A stretch of 64,000 bases of DNA, taken from CAVRZJ01 sp964594125. GTDB taxonomy: Bacteria; Acidobacteriota; Thermoanaerobaculia; Thermoanaerobaculales; Thermoanaerobaculaceae. Numbering within the stretch: the stretch's first letter is position 1; every line of letters starts with the position of its first letter. The notes beneath the pieces are model-generated. The model had not been told where the DNA came from, made no database searches, and saw nothing but the letters and a program-made list of their open reading frames with translations. Below are positions 51,247 to 61,400 of this stretch, in pieces. The position numbers were made by a program, and so were the translations under genes. The stretch is taken from assembly GCA_964594125.1 (NCBI GenBank), contig CAZQLL010000015.1, positions 30,926 through 94,925 of the forward strand, in the 5' to 3' direction.

Positions 51247-53333
51247 TGAGGCCGGCGATGGGAGCCTTCCGCAGCCGCGCCCTCGGATTCTGCCTGCTGG
51301 TGGCCGGCGCCGCTTCGGCCGGCGCGCTGACCCCGCCCGCGCAGACGTTCGTCCTCGAGCACGGGCCGTGGACGGTGGTGTTCTCGCCGGAGGCGGCGCA
51401 GCTCGCCACGGGAGACGCGCTGACGGCGGAGGTGTGGGTCTACCGCGTCGGGCCGGTGGGCGCCGTGGTCCTTGCGCTGGCGCCCCGCGACGGCGATACC
51501 GTACCCGCTTTCCAGTTGAGCCTGGGCGAAGGGGAGAGCGCCGTGGCGACGGTGGTCCATTCGAACGTGGCGGGGAGCGACTGGTACCACGTCGACAGCG
51601 GTCCCGTGGTGCCGCTGCGGCGCTGGACCCACCTGGCCGCGACCGTGGGAGGAGGCGCCCTCTCGCTCTACGTGGATGCGGTCCTCGTGGGGCAAGCGCC
51701 CGCGCTGCCGATGACCACCCCCACACCCAGGCGGTGGTCGATCGGGTGCTCCATCAACGCCCAGGGGCAGCCGACCAGCGGCAGCCTGGCGGCGGCCATG
51801 AGACAGGTGAGGATCTGGAACCGGGCGCTGTCGGCGCAGGAGATCGCCGCCAGCGCGACCGGGCGCCTCGCCGGCGACGAGCCGGGGCTGGTGGCGCTGT
51901 GGCCGATGGACGACGCTGCCGGTCCGACGATGAGGGACCTCGGGCCGCACGGCCTGCACGCGCAACGGGGCACCGCCCCCGGGGATGACGTGCGCGAGCC
52001 CCGCTGGATTCGCGCCGCCGTGCTCGAGGCCGGCCCCTTCTTCGCGTGGGATGAGCCGCAGATCGTGCTCCCGGGCTGCGGAGCGCCGGAGAATCCGTGC
52101 ATGTCCCGCGGGGCACTCGTCGACCTCGAGCGCGATGGCGACGCGGACCTGATCACGATGCGCTCGCACCCGCACTACTTCAGGATGAACACGCAACTGG
52201 TGCTCCGCAACGACGGCTCGGGCAACTACTCCGATGCCACGCAGGAGATCTACGCCGGACCGCCGCTGCGAACGAGAGGCGGGGCGCCGGCCGTGATCGC
52301 AGATATGAACGGCGATGGCCTTACCGACATTGTGTTCAGCTCCCCCGGCCCGGACCACCCGTCTACGCCCGGAGGTCAGAACTACCTCTTGCTCCAGGAG
52401 CCGGACGGGCGCATGCGCGACGTGACCGCGACCCACCTGCCGATCAAGTCGAACTTCAACCACGGCGTGTGTGCGGGGGATCTCGACGGCGATGGCGACG
52501 TCGACCTCGTAGTGGGAACGATCTACGCCATGGGCATCGATCACCTGAATCAAACCCACGTCGAGCTCAACGACGGTACCGGCCACTTCTCGATGGGTCG
52601 CGGCAGGCTCCCGTGGGAGCGTGGCCCTGCCTGGGCGCCCGAGGACTCGAACGGTGGCGGGCGCGGTTGCGTCACCCTCGACACCGATCGCGATGGGGAC
52701 CAGGACGTCCTGCTGGGCCAGGACGGCCGCAGCCATGTTCTGCTCGTGAACGACGGCGACGGGAGCTTCTCGTTGGCGCCGCCGGGCGCGTTGCCGGCAA
52801 ACCCCGTCGCAGCCGACGGCATGACCTTCAACCTCCACGTCGCTGACTTCGACGGAAACAGTATTTCGGATGTTGCCGGCCTGTACTTCGACGCTGGCGA
52901 AGGGAGCTCAACACCGTTCGTATGGTTCGGCCGTGGCGACGGCACCTTCGCGGACGCGTCGCGTCGAGTGCCCGAGACGTGGCGGCGCAGCGGTTCTGCG
53001 GACCAGGAGTGGATAGCGAACATCGGAACGGCCGACGTCGATGGCAACGGATGGCCAGATCTCGTGGTGTACGCGGTCGGACTTGGAACCTCGGCGCACC
53101 TCTATCTGAATAAGGGAGACGGGCATTTCGTGGATGCAACCGATTTTCTGCCCTTTGGTGGGGCTCGGGCAGCGCAAGGCGACCTCGGGGACATCGACGG
53201 CGATCTCGACATCGACTTCGTGCTCTTCCGCGGCGATCGTCTCGAAGTGCTGCGCCAGCTCAAAACGCCGGACCTCACCCTGCTGCCGGATGCGGTGCGG
53301 CCGCTGCGCCGGCGTGTAGCGCGTGCGCCGTAG
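51246..53333 (+). CDS. Secreted LamG / FG-GAP (VCBS) repeat protein
   Basis: The product is 695 residues. A signal peptide (about 8-27) precedes a LamG-type domain (about 32-245) and a string of FG-GAP/VCBS calcium-binding repeats (about 282-680) with motifs DLDGDGDVDLVVG, DTDRDGDQDVLLG, DVDGNGWPDLVVY and DIDGDLDIDFVLF. The same LamG plus FG-GAP pair recurs in the C-terminal half of the next protein, so the two are paralogous. It is likely secreted, with calcium-stabilised propeller folds; the ligand is unknown. It ends just before the next gene in the same direction. Confidence 0.85.
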   Translation: MRPAMGAFRSRALGFCLLVAGAASAGALTPPAQTFVLEHGPWTVVFSPEAAQLATGDALTAEVWVYRVGPVGAVVLALAPRDGDTVPAFQLSLGEGESAVATVVHSNVAGSDWYHVDSGPVVPLRRWTHLAATVGGGALSLYVDAVLVGQAPALPMTTPTPRRWSIGCSINAQGQPTSGSLAAAMRQVRIWNRALSAQEIAASATGRLAGDEPGLVALWPMDDAAGPTMRDLGPHGLHAQRGTAPGDDVREPRWIRAAVLEAGPFFAWDEPQIVLPGCGAPENPCMSRGALVDLERDGDADLITMRSHPHYFRMNTQLVLRNDGSGNYSDATQEIYAGPPLRTRGGAPAVIADMNGDGLTDIVFSSPGPDHPSTPGGQNYLLLQEPDGRMRDVTATHLPIKSNFNHGVCAGDLDGDGDVDLVVGTIYAMGIDHLNQTHVELNDGTGHFSMGRGRLPWERGPAWAPEDSNGGGRGCVTLDTDRDGDQDVLLGQDGRSHVLLVNDGDGSFSLAPPGALPANPVAADGMTFNLHVADFDGNSISDVAGLYFDAGEGSSTPFVWFGRGDGTFADASRRVPETWRRSGSADQEWIANIGTADVDGNGWPDLVVYAVGLGTSAHLYLNKGDGHFVDATDFLPFGGARAAQGDLGDIDGDLDIDFVLFRGDRLEVLRQLKTPDLTLLPDAVRPLRRRVARAP

Positions 53334-53355
53334 CACGGGCGCCAAGAGAGCGACG

Positions 53356-56300
53356 ATGGCGACGGTTCCTTTCTCGTTCGTTCCGCGGTCGCACGGCACT
53401 CCGCGGCGTGCTGTCATGGCGGCTACACTGGTCCTTGCCGCGGTGGTGCTTGCCGCGCCGGCCGTTGGGCAGGTCATGTGGACCACCGTCGCTGGCCGGC
53501 CGACCGGGAGCGAGGACGGGTCCGCGGATGTCGCCCGGTTCAGTCTGAAGGACTCAGGTGTGGCGGTGGACGCCGCAGGCACCGTCTATGTGGCGGACTC
53601 GGGCAACCACCGCATCCGAAGGGTCGCCCCGGACGGCACCGTGACCACGCTGGCAGGCAGCGGCGAACCGGGCCTCCTCGACGGCACCGCCGGCGTGTCC
53701 AGGTTCAACAACCCGTCCGGGGTCGTCGTCGCGGCGGACGGGACGGTCTTTGTCGCCGACACCTGGAACAACGTGATCAGGAAGATCACCCCCGACGGCA
53801 TGGTGAGCACGCTCGCCGGCGACGGCGGCGAAGGGCACGCCGACGGGCCCGCCGCCTCGGCGCGGTTCGCCGGGCCGGTGGCCCTCGCCCTTGATGCGGC
53901 GGGCAACCTGCTGGTCGCCGATCAGTGGAACCACCGCATCCGCACGGTCGCGCCCGACGGCACCGTGAGCACCGTCGCAGGCAGCGGCGCGGCCGGCTTC
54001 CTCGACGGGCCCGCCGCGGCGGCCCAACTCAACGCCCCATCCGGCGTGGCCGTCGACGCTGCCGGGACCATCTACATCGCGGACGCGGGCAACCAGCGCA
54101 TCCGGGCGGTGAGCGCCGCCGGCGAGGTTTCCACCGTGGCGGGCACGGGGGCGCCGGGGTTTGCCGACGGTCCGGGGGCGAGCGCGAGCTTCAACTCCCC
54201 CACCGGCGTCGCCGTCGACGCCAGCGGCGTCCTCCTCATCGCCGACCGGTGGAACCAAGCCATCCGCGCGATCGCACCGGACGGCTCCGTGAGCACGCTG
54301 GCCGGCGGCACCTGGGGCTCTGCGGACGGGGCAGGCGCGGAGGCCCGCTTCGCCGGACCCACCGCGGTCGCCGCCGCCCCCGGCGGGCACGCCGTCGTCG
54401 CCGACGCCGGCAACCAGCGCCTGCGCACGATCTCGGCAGGCGGCGTGGTCGCTACGCTGGCCGGCGGCGGTCCGACGCCGTCCAACGGGTGGCTCGACGG
54501 CCCCGTCGCCGACGCGCTCCTGTCGAACCCCACCGGCATCGCCGTGGACGCGGCCGGGACCGTCTTCGTGGCCGACTTCTCCAACCACCGCATCCGAAAG
54601 ATCTCGGGGGGCGCCGTCACGACCCTCGCGGGGACCGGCGAGCCGGGGTACCTGGACGGACCCGGCGGCGCGGCGCAGCTTTTCCACCCCATCGGCCTCG
54701 TCCTCGGAGCGGCGGGCCGCCTCATCGTCGCCGACGGCGCGAACCACCGTATCCGCTCGGTTGCTCCCGACGGCACCGTGGCCACCCTGGCCGGCAGCGG
54801 CGAGGCCGGCTTCGCGGACGGCCCCGGCGCCGGCGCGAGATTCTCGTGGCCGCACGGTGTCGCGATGGACGCCGCCGGCAACCTCCTCGTCGCCGACGCC
54901 GGCAACCACCGCATCCGCAGGGTGGCGCCCGACGGCGCCGTGACCACCGTGGCCGGCTCGGGCATCCAGGGGTTCGCCGACGGTCCGGCGGCCACCGCGC
55001 AGTTCTCCTCGCCCACCGGCGTCGCGGTGGACGCCGCCGGCGCGATCTGGGTGGCGGACAACGGCAACAACCGCGTGCGGAAGGTCATCGGAGGCGTCGT
55101 GACCACCGTGGCCGGCGGCCCCTGGGGGTGGGCCGACGGCCCCGGCGACACGGCGGCGCTGCGCGGCCCGGTGTTCGTTGCGGCAGGCGCGGCGGGGGAG
55201 ATCGTCGTCACCGACCAGTGGAACAACGCCGTGCGCGCCATCGCGCCGGACGGCGCCGTGCGCACCCTCGGCGGCGGCCCGGCGCCGGGCGGGGCCGACG
55301 GCCTGGGTCCCTTCGCGCGCTTCCGCTCCCCCTCGGGCGTCGCGGTCGCGGCGGACGGGACCATCCTCGTCAGCGACCACGCCAACAACGCGGTGCGCAT
55401 CGGCCGCCCGGCGGCCGTCACCGCCGCCGCGACCATCGACCGGGCCACGGGGCGGGTCGGTGAGCCCCGCCAGCTCGGCGCCAGCGGCGGTGCCGCGGCC
55501 TGGAGCTGGCGGATCGTCCGCCGCGCCGCGGGCTCGACGGCGCCGCTCTCCTCGCCGGACGTCCAGACGCCGACCTTCACCCCCGACGCGCCGGGGGTGT
55601 ACGTCTTCCGCCTCACCGCCGCCGGGGAGGGCGGCGTCCAGGCGATCACCGAGGTGAGCCTCGACGCCTACCGAGCGCCCACCGCGGCGGTCAGCGGCGA
55701 CGCCACCATCTGCGCCGGTATGGCGGCGACGCTCGAGGTGGCGCTCACCGGCACCCCGCCATGGTCGCTCACCTGGTCCGACGGCGTCACCCAGACCGGC
55801 ATCGTCGCCAGCCCGGCGGTGCGGCCGGTGACGCCGGCGGTGACCACGACCTATGCCGTTGCCGCGGTCACCGACTACTTCGACACCGGCACCGCCACCG
55901 GCAGCGCCGAGATCACCGTCGCCGGCGTGGCGCCGTCGGCGGCCATCACCGCGCCGGCGTACGCCGCCGTCGGCCGGCCGGGGCTGGTGGCGACGGTGCC
56001 GGATGCCGGCGCCGGGGCCGCCTACGCCTGGACCACCGACAACGGCGCGATCACCTCGGGCCAGGGCACGCCCGCGATCACCTTCGCCCCCTCGTCCTTC
56101 GGCGAGACGGTGCTCGGGGTCACCGTCACGCAGGGGATCTGCTCCGCCTCGGGCTCGGTGAGCGTGCCGCCAGCGCCGCCGTACCAGGAGCACGTGCTGC
56201 ACTTCGCCGGCGAGCAGGTCGCCGTCGCTCCGGGAACGTCGTCACTTCCGCTCGGAGAAGAGTTCACCCTCGAGGCGTGGGTCTACCTCGTGGAGCCGGT

Positions 56301-58170
56301 CCCGTGGGCGGCCATCGTGATGCGCCCGGAAGGCGCGGACGACGAGTTCGGCCGCTGGACGGGGCTGGTCTTCGACGGCAGCGGCAGCCGGCCGCTGTTC
56401 GTCCAGACGCCGGAGCGCACCGGCGTGTTCGTCGCCGCGCACGGCAGCGGCCCGCTGCCGCTGCGCCGTTGGACGCACCTGGCCGGCATGCTGAAAGACG
56501 GCGTGCTCAGCCTCTACGTCAACGGCCGCCTGGACGCCACCGCTGCGAGCCAGGGGCCCCCGCCGGCCAGCGCCCGGCCGTTCACCCTTGGTGGATGGCA
56601 GCCCTCCTCCGGCGGGGTGTGGAACGGCCTGATCGGCGCCGTCCAACAGGTGCGGCTCTGGGGGCGGGGGTTGAGCAGGACGGAGCTTGTGGCAAGCGCG
56701 GCGCAGCACCTCGCCGGCTCGGAGCCCGCCCTGCTCGCCTGCTGGCCGCTCGACGAGGGCAGCGGATGGACGGCCCGCGACCTGTCGCCGGGCGGCGCGC
56801 ACCTCGATATCCCGCCGACCAACCTGTCGGGCTCGCCGTTCGCACGTCGGATGTGGTGGCGCATCGACGGCGCGGAGCCGTTCTTCCTGACCGAGAGGGC
56901 CCCCCTGCCGGAGCCGTGGCTCGCGGCCTCCAGACCGCTGCCGTCGCCCCTGTTCGACTTCGTGCCCATCGACCTCGACGCCGACGGCGACCAGGACATC
57001 GTCGTCGGCGGCAGCGAGTTCATCAGCCGCAAGCCGATTCCCCTCTACGCCCTGCGCAACGACGGACGGGGCGGCCTCAGCGATGCGACAGCGGAGCTCA
57101 TCGACAGCCCGGGAGTCATCGGCCCGCGCGACTGGGCGGTCGCCGACTTCAACGGCGACGGCCGCGACGACCTCTTCGTCGCGGAGCAGGGGCAGGACGC
57201 CGGAGAGGGACCATACCTCGGCAAAGGAGGACAGAGCCGGATCCTGATTCAGAGTGCCGACGGCAAACTGGTCGACGAGACGGAGAGCAGGCTTCCCCGC
57301 GCCGAGTCCTTTACCCACAACGTCGCGGCGGCGGACGTCGACGGGGACGGAGACATCGACCTCTACCTGGCGAACATCGGCGGCGAGCTCGGGCCGCAGC
57401 TCCTTATCAACGACGGCAGCGGGCGCTTCGCCCCCGAGAACCTGCGCCTCCCCCCCATGCTGCGTATCGCCCCCGGCCCCGGCTGGCCCGGCAACTTCTC
57501 CACCTCCACCTTCGCCGATGTCAACAACGACGGCTTTCCCGACCTGGTGCTCGGGGCGGTGGTCTGCCAACCGGAGTATCCGAGCGACCTCCTGCTCATG
57601 AACGACGGCCGCGGCTACTTCTCCTTCGCCCCAGCGGGCGCCATGCCGACGCGCCACGGCGGGTACACCTGGATCACCCAGGGCGACATCGCCGCCGGCG
57701 ACCTGGACGGCGACGGCTGGGTGGACCTCATCCTGGGCACCAACGACTGCCCCGGCCTCATCCCCTTCCTGCAGCTCCTCCTCAACAACGGCGACGGCAC
57801 CTTCCGCGACGCCAGCCACCTGATCGACCAGTCCTGGCCCGACAACCCCAACCGCTACGTGAACTTCGCCTACTGGATCAGCCTCGCCGACTACAACGGC
57901 GACGGCTGGCTGGACTTCCTGACCAGCCAGGCCAGCGGCGCGCGGCTGTTCCTCAACCACCGCGGCCGCAGGTTCCTCGACGCCTCGGCCGTCCTCCAGA
58001 ACACGGTCCCGATATCGTCGGCGCGGGCGGTCGCCCTGACGCCGGGCGGCGCGCCCGACATCTTTTTTCTCCCGGAGGGCCCCACGTCCTACTACATCGC
58101 GCGCAACGTCAAGCCGTTCAACCTGACCAACGACCACATCCCGCGCAAGCGCGTGCCGCGAGCCCGCTGA
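53356..58170 (+). CDS. Giant secreted NHL-propeller / LamG / FG-GAP protein
   Basis: The product is 1604 residues from ATG 53356; an upstream GTG at 53323 is inside the previous gene. A signal peptide (about 22-40) is followed by about twelve NHL repeats (about 42-682) of the form GVAVDAAGTVYVADSGNHRIRR...DGTVTTLAGSG, enough for two six-bladed propellers. Ig/PKD-like modules (about 690-940), a LamG domain (about 945-1158) and FG-GAP/VCBS repeats (about 1195-1575) complete it. Predicted secreted binding or scaffold protein; no catalytic motif seen. The C-terminal end (IPRKRVPRAR) is basic and lacks a sorting signal that I recognise. Confidence 0.85.
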   Translation: MATVPFSFVPRSHGTPRRAVMAATLVLAAVVLAAPAVGQVMWTTVAGRPTGSEDGSADVARFSLKDSGVAVDAAGTVYVADSGNHRIRRVAPDGTVTTLAGSGEPGLLDGTAGVSRFNNPSGVVVAADGTVFVADTWNNVIRKITPDGMVSTLAGDGGEGHADGPAASARFAGPVALALDAAGNLLVADQWNHRIRTVAPDGTVSTVAGSGAAGFLDGPAAAAQLNAPSGVAVDAAGTIYIADAGNQRIRAVSAAGEVSTVAGTGAPGFADGPGASASFNSPTGVAVDASGVLLIADRWNQAIRAIAPDGSVSTLAGGTWGSADGAGAEARFAGPTAVAAAPGGHAVVADAGNQRLRTISAGGVVATLAGGGPTPSNGWLDGPVADALLSNPTGIAVDAAGTVFVADFSNHRIRKISGGAVTTLAGTGEPGYLDGPGGAAQLFHPIGLVLGAAGRLIVADGANHRIRSVAPDGTVATLAGSGEAGFADGPGAGARFSWPHGVAMDAAGNLLVADAGNHRIRRVAPDGAVTTVAGSGIQGFADGPAATAQFSSPTGVAVDAAGAIWVADNGNNRVRKVIGGVVTTVAGGPWGWADGPGDTAALRGPVFVAAGAAGEIVVTDQWNNAVRAIAPDGAVRTLGGGPAPGGADGLGPFARFRSPSGVAVAADGTILVSDHANNAVRIGRPAAVTAAATIDRATGRVGEPRQLGASGGAAAWSWRIVRRAAGSTAPLSSPDVQTPTFTPDAPGVYVFRLTAAGEGGVQAITEVSLDAYRAPTAAVSGDATICAGMAATLEVALTGTPPWSLTWSDGVTQTGIVASPAVRPVTPAVTTTYAVAAVTDYFDTGTATGSAEITVAGVAPSAAITAPAYAAVGRPGLVATVPDAGAGAAYAWTTDNGAITSGQGTPAITFAPSSFGETVLGVTVTQGICSASGSVSVPPAPPYQEHVLHFAGEQVAVAPGTSSLPLGEEFTLEAWVYLVEPVPWAAIVMRPEGADDEFGRWTGLVFDGSGSRPLFVQTPERTGVFVAAHGSGPLPLRRWTHLAGMLKDGVLSLYVNGRLDATAASQGPPPASARPFTLGGWQPSSGGVWNGLIGAVQQVRLWGRGLSRTELVASAAQHLAGSEPALLACWPLDEGSGWTARDLSPGGAHLDIPPTNLSGSPFARRMWWRIDGAEPFFLTERAPLPEPWLAASRPLPSPLFDFVPIDLDADGDQDIVVGGSEFISRKPIPLYALRNDGRGGLSDATAELIDSPGVIGPRDWAVADFNGDGRDDLFVAEQGQDAGEGPYLGKGGQSRILIQSADGKLVDETESRLPRAESFTHNVAAADVDGDGDIDLYLANIGGELGPQLLINDGSGRFAPENLRLPPMLRIAPGPGWPGNFSTSTFADVNNDGFPDLVLGAVVCQPEYPSDLLLMNDGRGYFSFAPAGAMPTRHGGYTWITQGDIAAGDLDGDGWVDLILGTNDCPGLIPFLQLLLNNGDGTFRDASHLIDQSWPDNPNRYVNFAYWISLADYNGDGWLDFLTSQASGARLFLNHRGRRFLDASAVLQNTVPISSARAVALTPGGAPDIFFLPEGPTSYYIARNVKPFNLTNDHIPRKRVPRAR

Positions 58171-58215
58171 GCTGCCAGCCACGGCCCAGCGCCTCTCACC
58201 GCCCGTGCGGTGCCC

Positions 58216-58241
58216 GCCTGTCGACCTTCAGGCCGACAGGC
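58216..58241 (+). terminator. Hairpin downstream of the giant NHL protein gene
   Basis: GCCTGTCG, a 10-nt loop, CGACAGGC lies 46 bp after the stop. It has no T tract and is a weak terminator candidate. Confidence 0.35.
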
Positions 58242-58316
58242 ATCACCCGCCAAGCCGTGCACCGCGGCATGCCGGACCGTCGATCGAGGCACGAGCAGGC
58301 GCCACTTCAGGTATGC

Positions 58317-58344
58317 GTGGGTCGCACACGTGTGCAGCTCACAC
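58317..58344 (+). promoter_or_regulatory. Candidate upstream activator site, copy 2
   Basis: GTGGGTC followed by GCACACGTGTGC (a perfect 12-bp palindrome) and AGCTCACAC. It matches 46804-46831 at 23 of 28 positions and begins 108 bp upstream of the GG of the sigma-54-type promoter. Confidence 0.6.
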
Positions 58345-58422
58345 ACGTGAGATGAAGCCGGTCGCTGCTCGGCTCGCAGAGGTAACTCTAGTTTTGACAG
58401 TGTTTAACTCTTCTTCGTGCGA

Positions 58423-58439
58423 GTGGCACGAGGCGTGCT
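58423..58439 (+). promoter_or_regulatory. Sigma-54 (-24/-12) promoter
   Basis: GTGGCACG-AGGC-GTGCT has the full TGGCACG block and the TGC block at the right distance (GG 58425-58426, GC 58437-58438). The predicted start is near 58449, 26 nt before ATG 58475. The surrounding DNA is AT-richer than the average for the window. Confidence 0.7.
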
Positions 58440-58474
58440 AAAGAAGTCTGCCTGGGAGACGTGGGGGGTTCGCG

Positions 58475-61400
58475 ATGCGCAGACACGCCTGGTTCGTCAG
58501 TGTCGTTCTTTCGGCGCTTGCAGCCGGTGACGCCAGTGTCGCATCGGCCGCGCCAGTGAGCTTTGGACCGTTCCCGGAGCGCGTTGTTCGCGACGGCTTC
58601 GAGACGTTCCGGGCCGCGTGGAAGCCGGACGGCGGCACGTGGCAGTTCGCCGCGGGAATCGCCGCGCAGAACGACGGGTCGGCGCCGCACTGGGCGACGC
58701 TCGAGGGTGTCCTCACCGCGCCGATCACCAGCGTCGAGACCGACCTGAGGCTCGACGGCGGCAGCGGCACGGCGGGGCTGCTGTTCAGCTACCGCGGCGC
58801 AACCTGCCTCTGGGCGCTCGCCCCCGATGGCGGCAGCGGCGCCGTCAACGGCTTCGCCGTGCCCGTCACGACCATGACCGCGCCGGCGCTCCTGCCCGGC
58901 ACCTGGCATCGCCTGAACCTCGTGATCGAGGACGACTTCGTCATCGCGCGGGTCGACGGCGCGGTCGCCTGGTACGTCGAGGACGCCGCGCCGACGGGGG
59001 TGAGCGACGCCACGCTGCCGGTCCTCCCGGGTGGAGCGCTCGGGCTCTTCAGCGCGGGCGCCGAGGTCTCCTTCGACAACCTGCTCGTCGAGCGTCCGCG
59101 CGATGCCTGGCGCTACGTCGTCCCGATCGCACCGCGCACCCCCGGGCTCAAGAACACCCTCTGGCGCACCGACCTGGCTCTGTCGAACCTCTCCTCGCTG
59201 CCGGCCGCCGTCAAGGTCCACTACCTGCTCGCAGGCCAGGACAACAGCGCCCTGGCAAACGTCGCTGAGATCGAGCTGGAGGGCGGCCAGTCGCGCGTGC
59301 TCGCCGACGTGGTGAGCGCGGAGCTTGGTCTGTCGCAGGCCAACGGCGGCCTGATGATCGTCAGCGACGCCGAGATCGCGGTCGCGAGCCGGACCTACAA
59401 CCAGGCCGGCGCCGGCACCTACGGCCAGCACGTCCCCGCCACGCTGGTCGACGACCTCATTCCCGCAGGCGAGACCGGCATGCTCGTCGGCGTGCGGCGC
59501 AGCGCCGGCTACCGCACCAACGTCGGCTTCGTCAACCCGAGCGGGCGCACGGTGCGGTTCACCGTGCGCCTCGTCGACGGCGGCGGCGCCGTGCGCGGCA
59601 CTTTGCAGCGGTCGCTCAAGCCCCTCAGCCAGCACCAGTACACCGACGTCCTCCCGGCGCTCGGTGCGGACGCCCTCGATGCGGGGCGTGTCGAGATCAC
59701 CGCCGACGGGCCGTTCCAGGCGTACGCCATGGTCATCGACAACGCCAGCGGGGACCCGGTGCTCATCCCCGCGGTGCCGGTCACCGACGCGGGCACGATC
59801 CAGCACATCCCGAACCTCGCACGGGTCAAGGGCCTCAAGGGCTCCAACTGGCGCAGCCAGGTGTTCCTCTCCAACCTCGGGACGATCGATGGACAGATGA
59901 CGCTGTCGTTCTTCCTCGCGAACAAGAGCAGCGCGGCGGCCTCCAAGGTTCTCGCGATCCCGGCAAACGCCACCCTCGGCATCGATGACGTGGTGTCCGA
60001 CATGCTGGGCCAGGAAGGCGAGGGGTGGCTCAAGGTCGAGGCGAGCGTGCCGTTGCTCGCCTCGGCCAGGCGGTACAACCTCGCGACCGACGGCAGCACC
60101 TTCGGCCAGTCGGTGCGCATCCTGCCGCTCGAGCGACTGCTGGGGCACGGCGACGCCGGGGTTTTCCCCGGGTTGGAGAAGAGCGCCGAGTTTCGCAGCA
60201 ACTTGGTACTGCTCAACCCCGGCGACAGCTCGGTGTCCGTCCTGGTGCGCGTCGACGGCGCGGGCACGAGCGCCACCAAGGCGTTCCCCGTGGCGGCGCG
60301 CGCGTACCGCAACCTCGTCGACATCGCCGGCCTCGTCGGCCACCCCGGCGGCAAGGAGCTGCGCGCCGTGGTCGCGCTCGACCCTGTCGCTGACGCCAAC
60401 TCGGGCGCGCGCCTCTCCGCTTCCGTGACCGTGGTCGACAACCGCACCAACGACCCCGTCGGCATCGGTCACGCCCTCGACCGCACCGTCCCGGTGTTCG
60501 TCTCGCTGACCCCGTCCGGCGGCCCCCCGGGAACGCCGCTGGTCCTTCGTGGCGCGGGACTCCAGGCTTCACAAGCGCTGGAATTCACCTTCGCTGGCTC
60601 CACCACCGAGCTAACGGTGCCGCGGGTCAACGGCTCGCGAGTCGACCTAATCGTGCCGCTTCTGCTGGGTGGCCCCGGGCAGGCGCCGTTCGTAGGCCGG
60701 GCCGGCGTCGCTCCGCTTGATACTCGTGGCGCCGTGCACGAGTCGCTCAACGTAGACGTTGCGGCGCTTCCCGCTGTAACGCCGGCAGAAGCGGAGACGA
60801 TCTTCTTCGAGGTGTTCGCCGGCCTCGAGGGAATCGTCGCCGAAAGCGTTCAGGGACCCCCCACCGAGGTTTCCGGCCTCCTCGACGAGCTGCGCCAGAC
60901 GCTCGTGGATCACTACTACGCACTCGTCCTTGGGGCGGCGAACGGCACTCCTTCGACGCTGAACGTTCCCGATCCAGCCACGGGCCATTGGGTCGACGTC
61001 GAGGTGACGGCGCAGGACGCCCTCACGCTGGCGAGCCTTCTCGCTCACGGCGCCGTGAAACAAGCCTCCGCGGCGCCGCCTCTCGGCGCCTCCGCTCAAT
61101 CGACGACCAGACAGTCCGGTGCCTGCCTTCCGATCGCAAGCCGCGATCGGATCGGAAGCTGGTGCAACGGCGCCGAAGGCGCCGGCGAGCAGTCGCTGCG
61201 TGCGGCGGTCGAGCTTGCTGCCTCCTCGGGCTGCCAGCTCAACCCGGCCATGTGCGACGCTGCAGAGGGGATGGCGGTGGTGTTCGAGGTCGTCGCGCGC
61301 GTCCTCTGTCTGACCACGCCGTACGTCCTCGACCGCGTGCAGCTTGAGACGCAGTATGGATTTGCGACGGGGCTGATCGAGCGCACCCTGATCACGCTCG

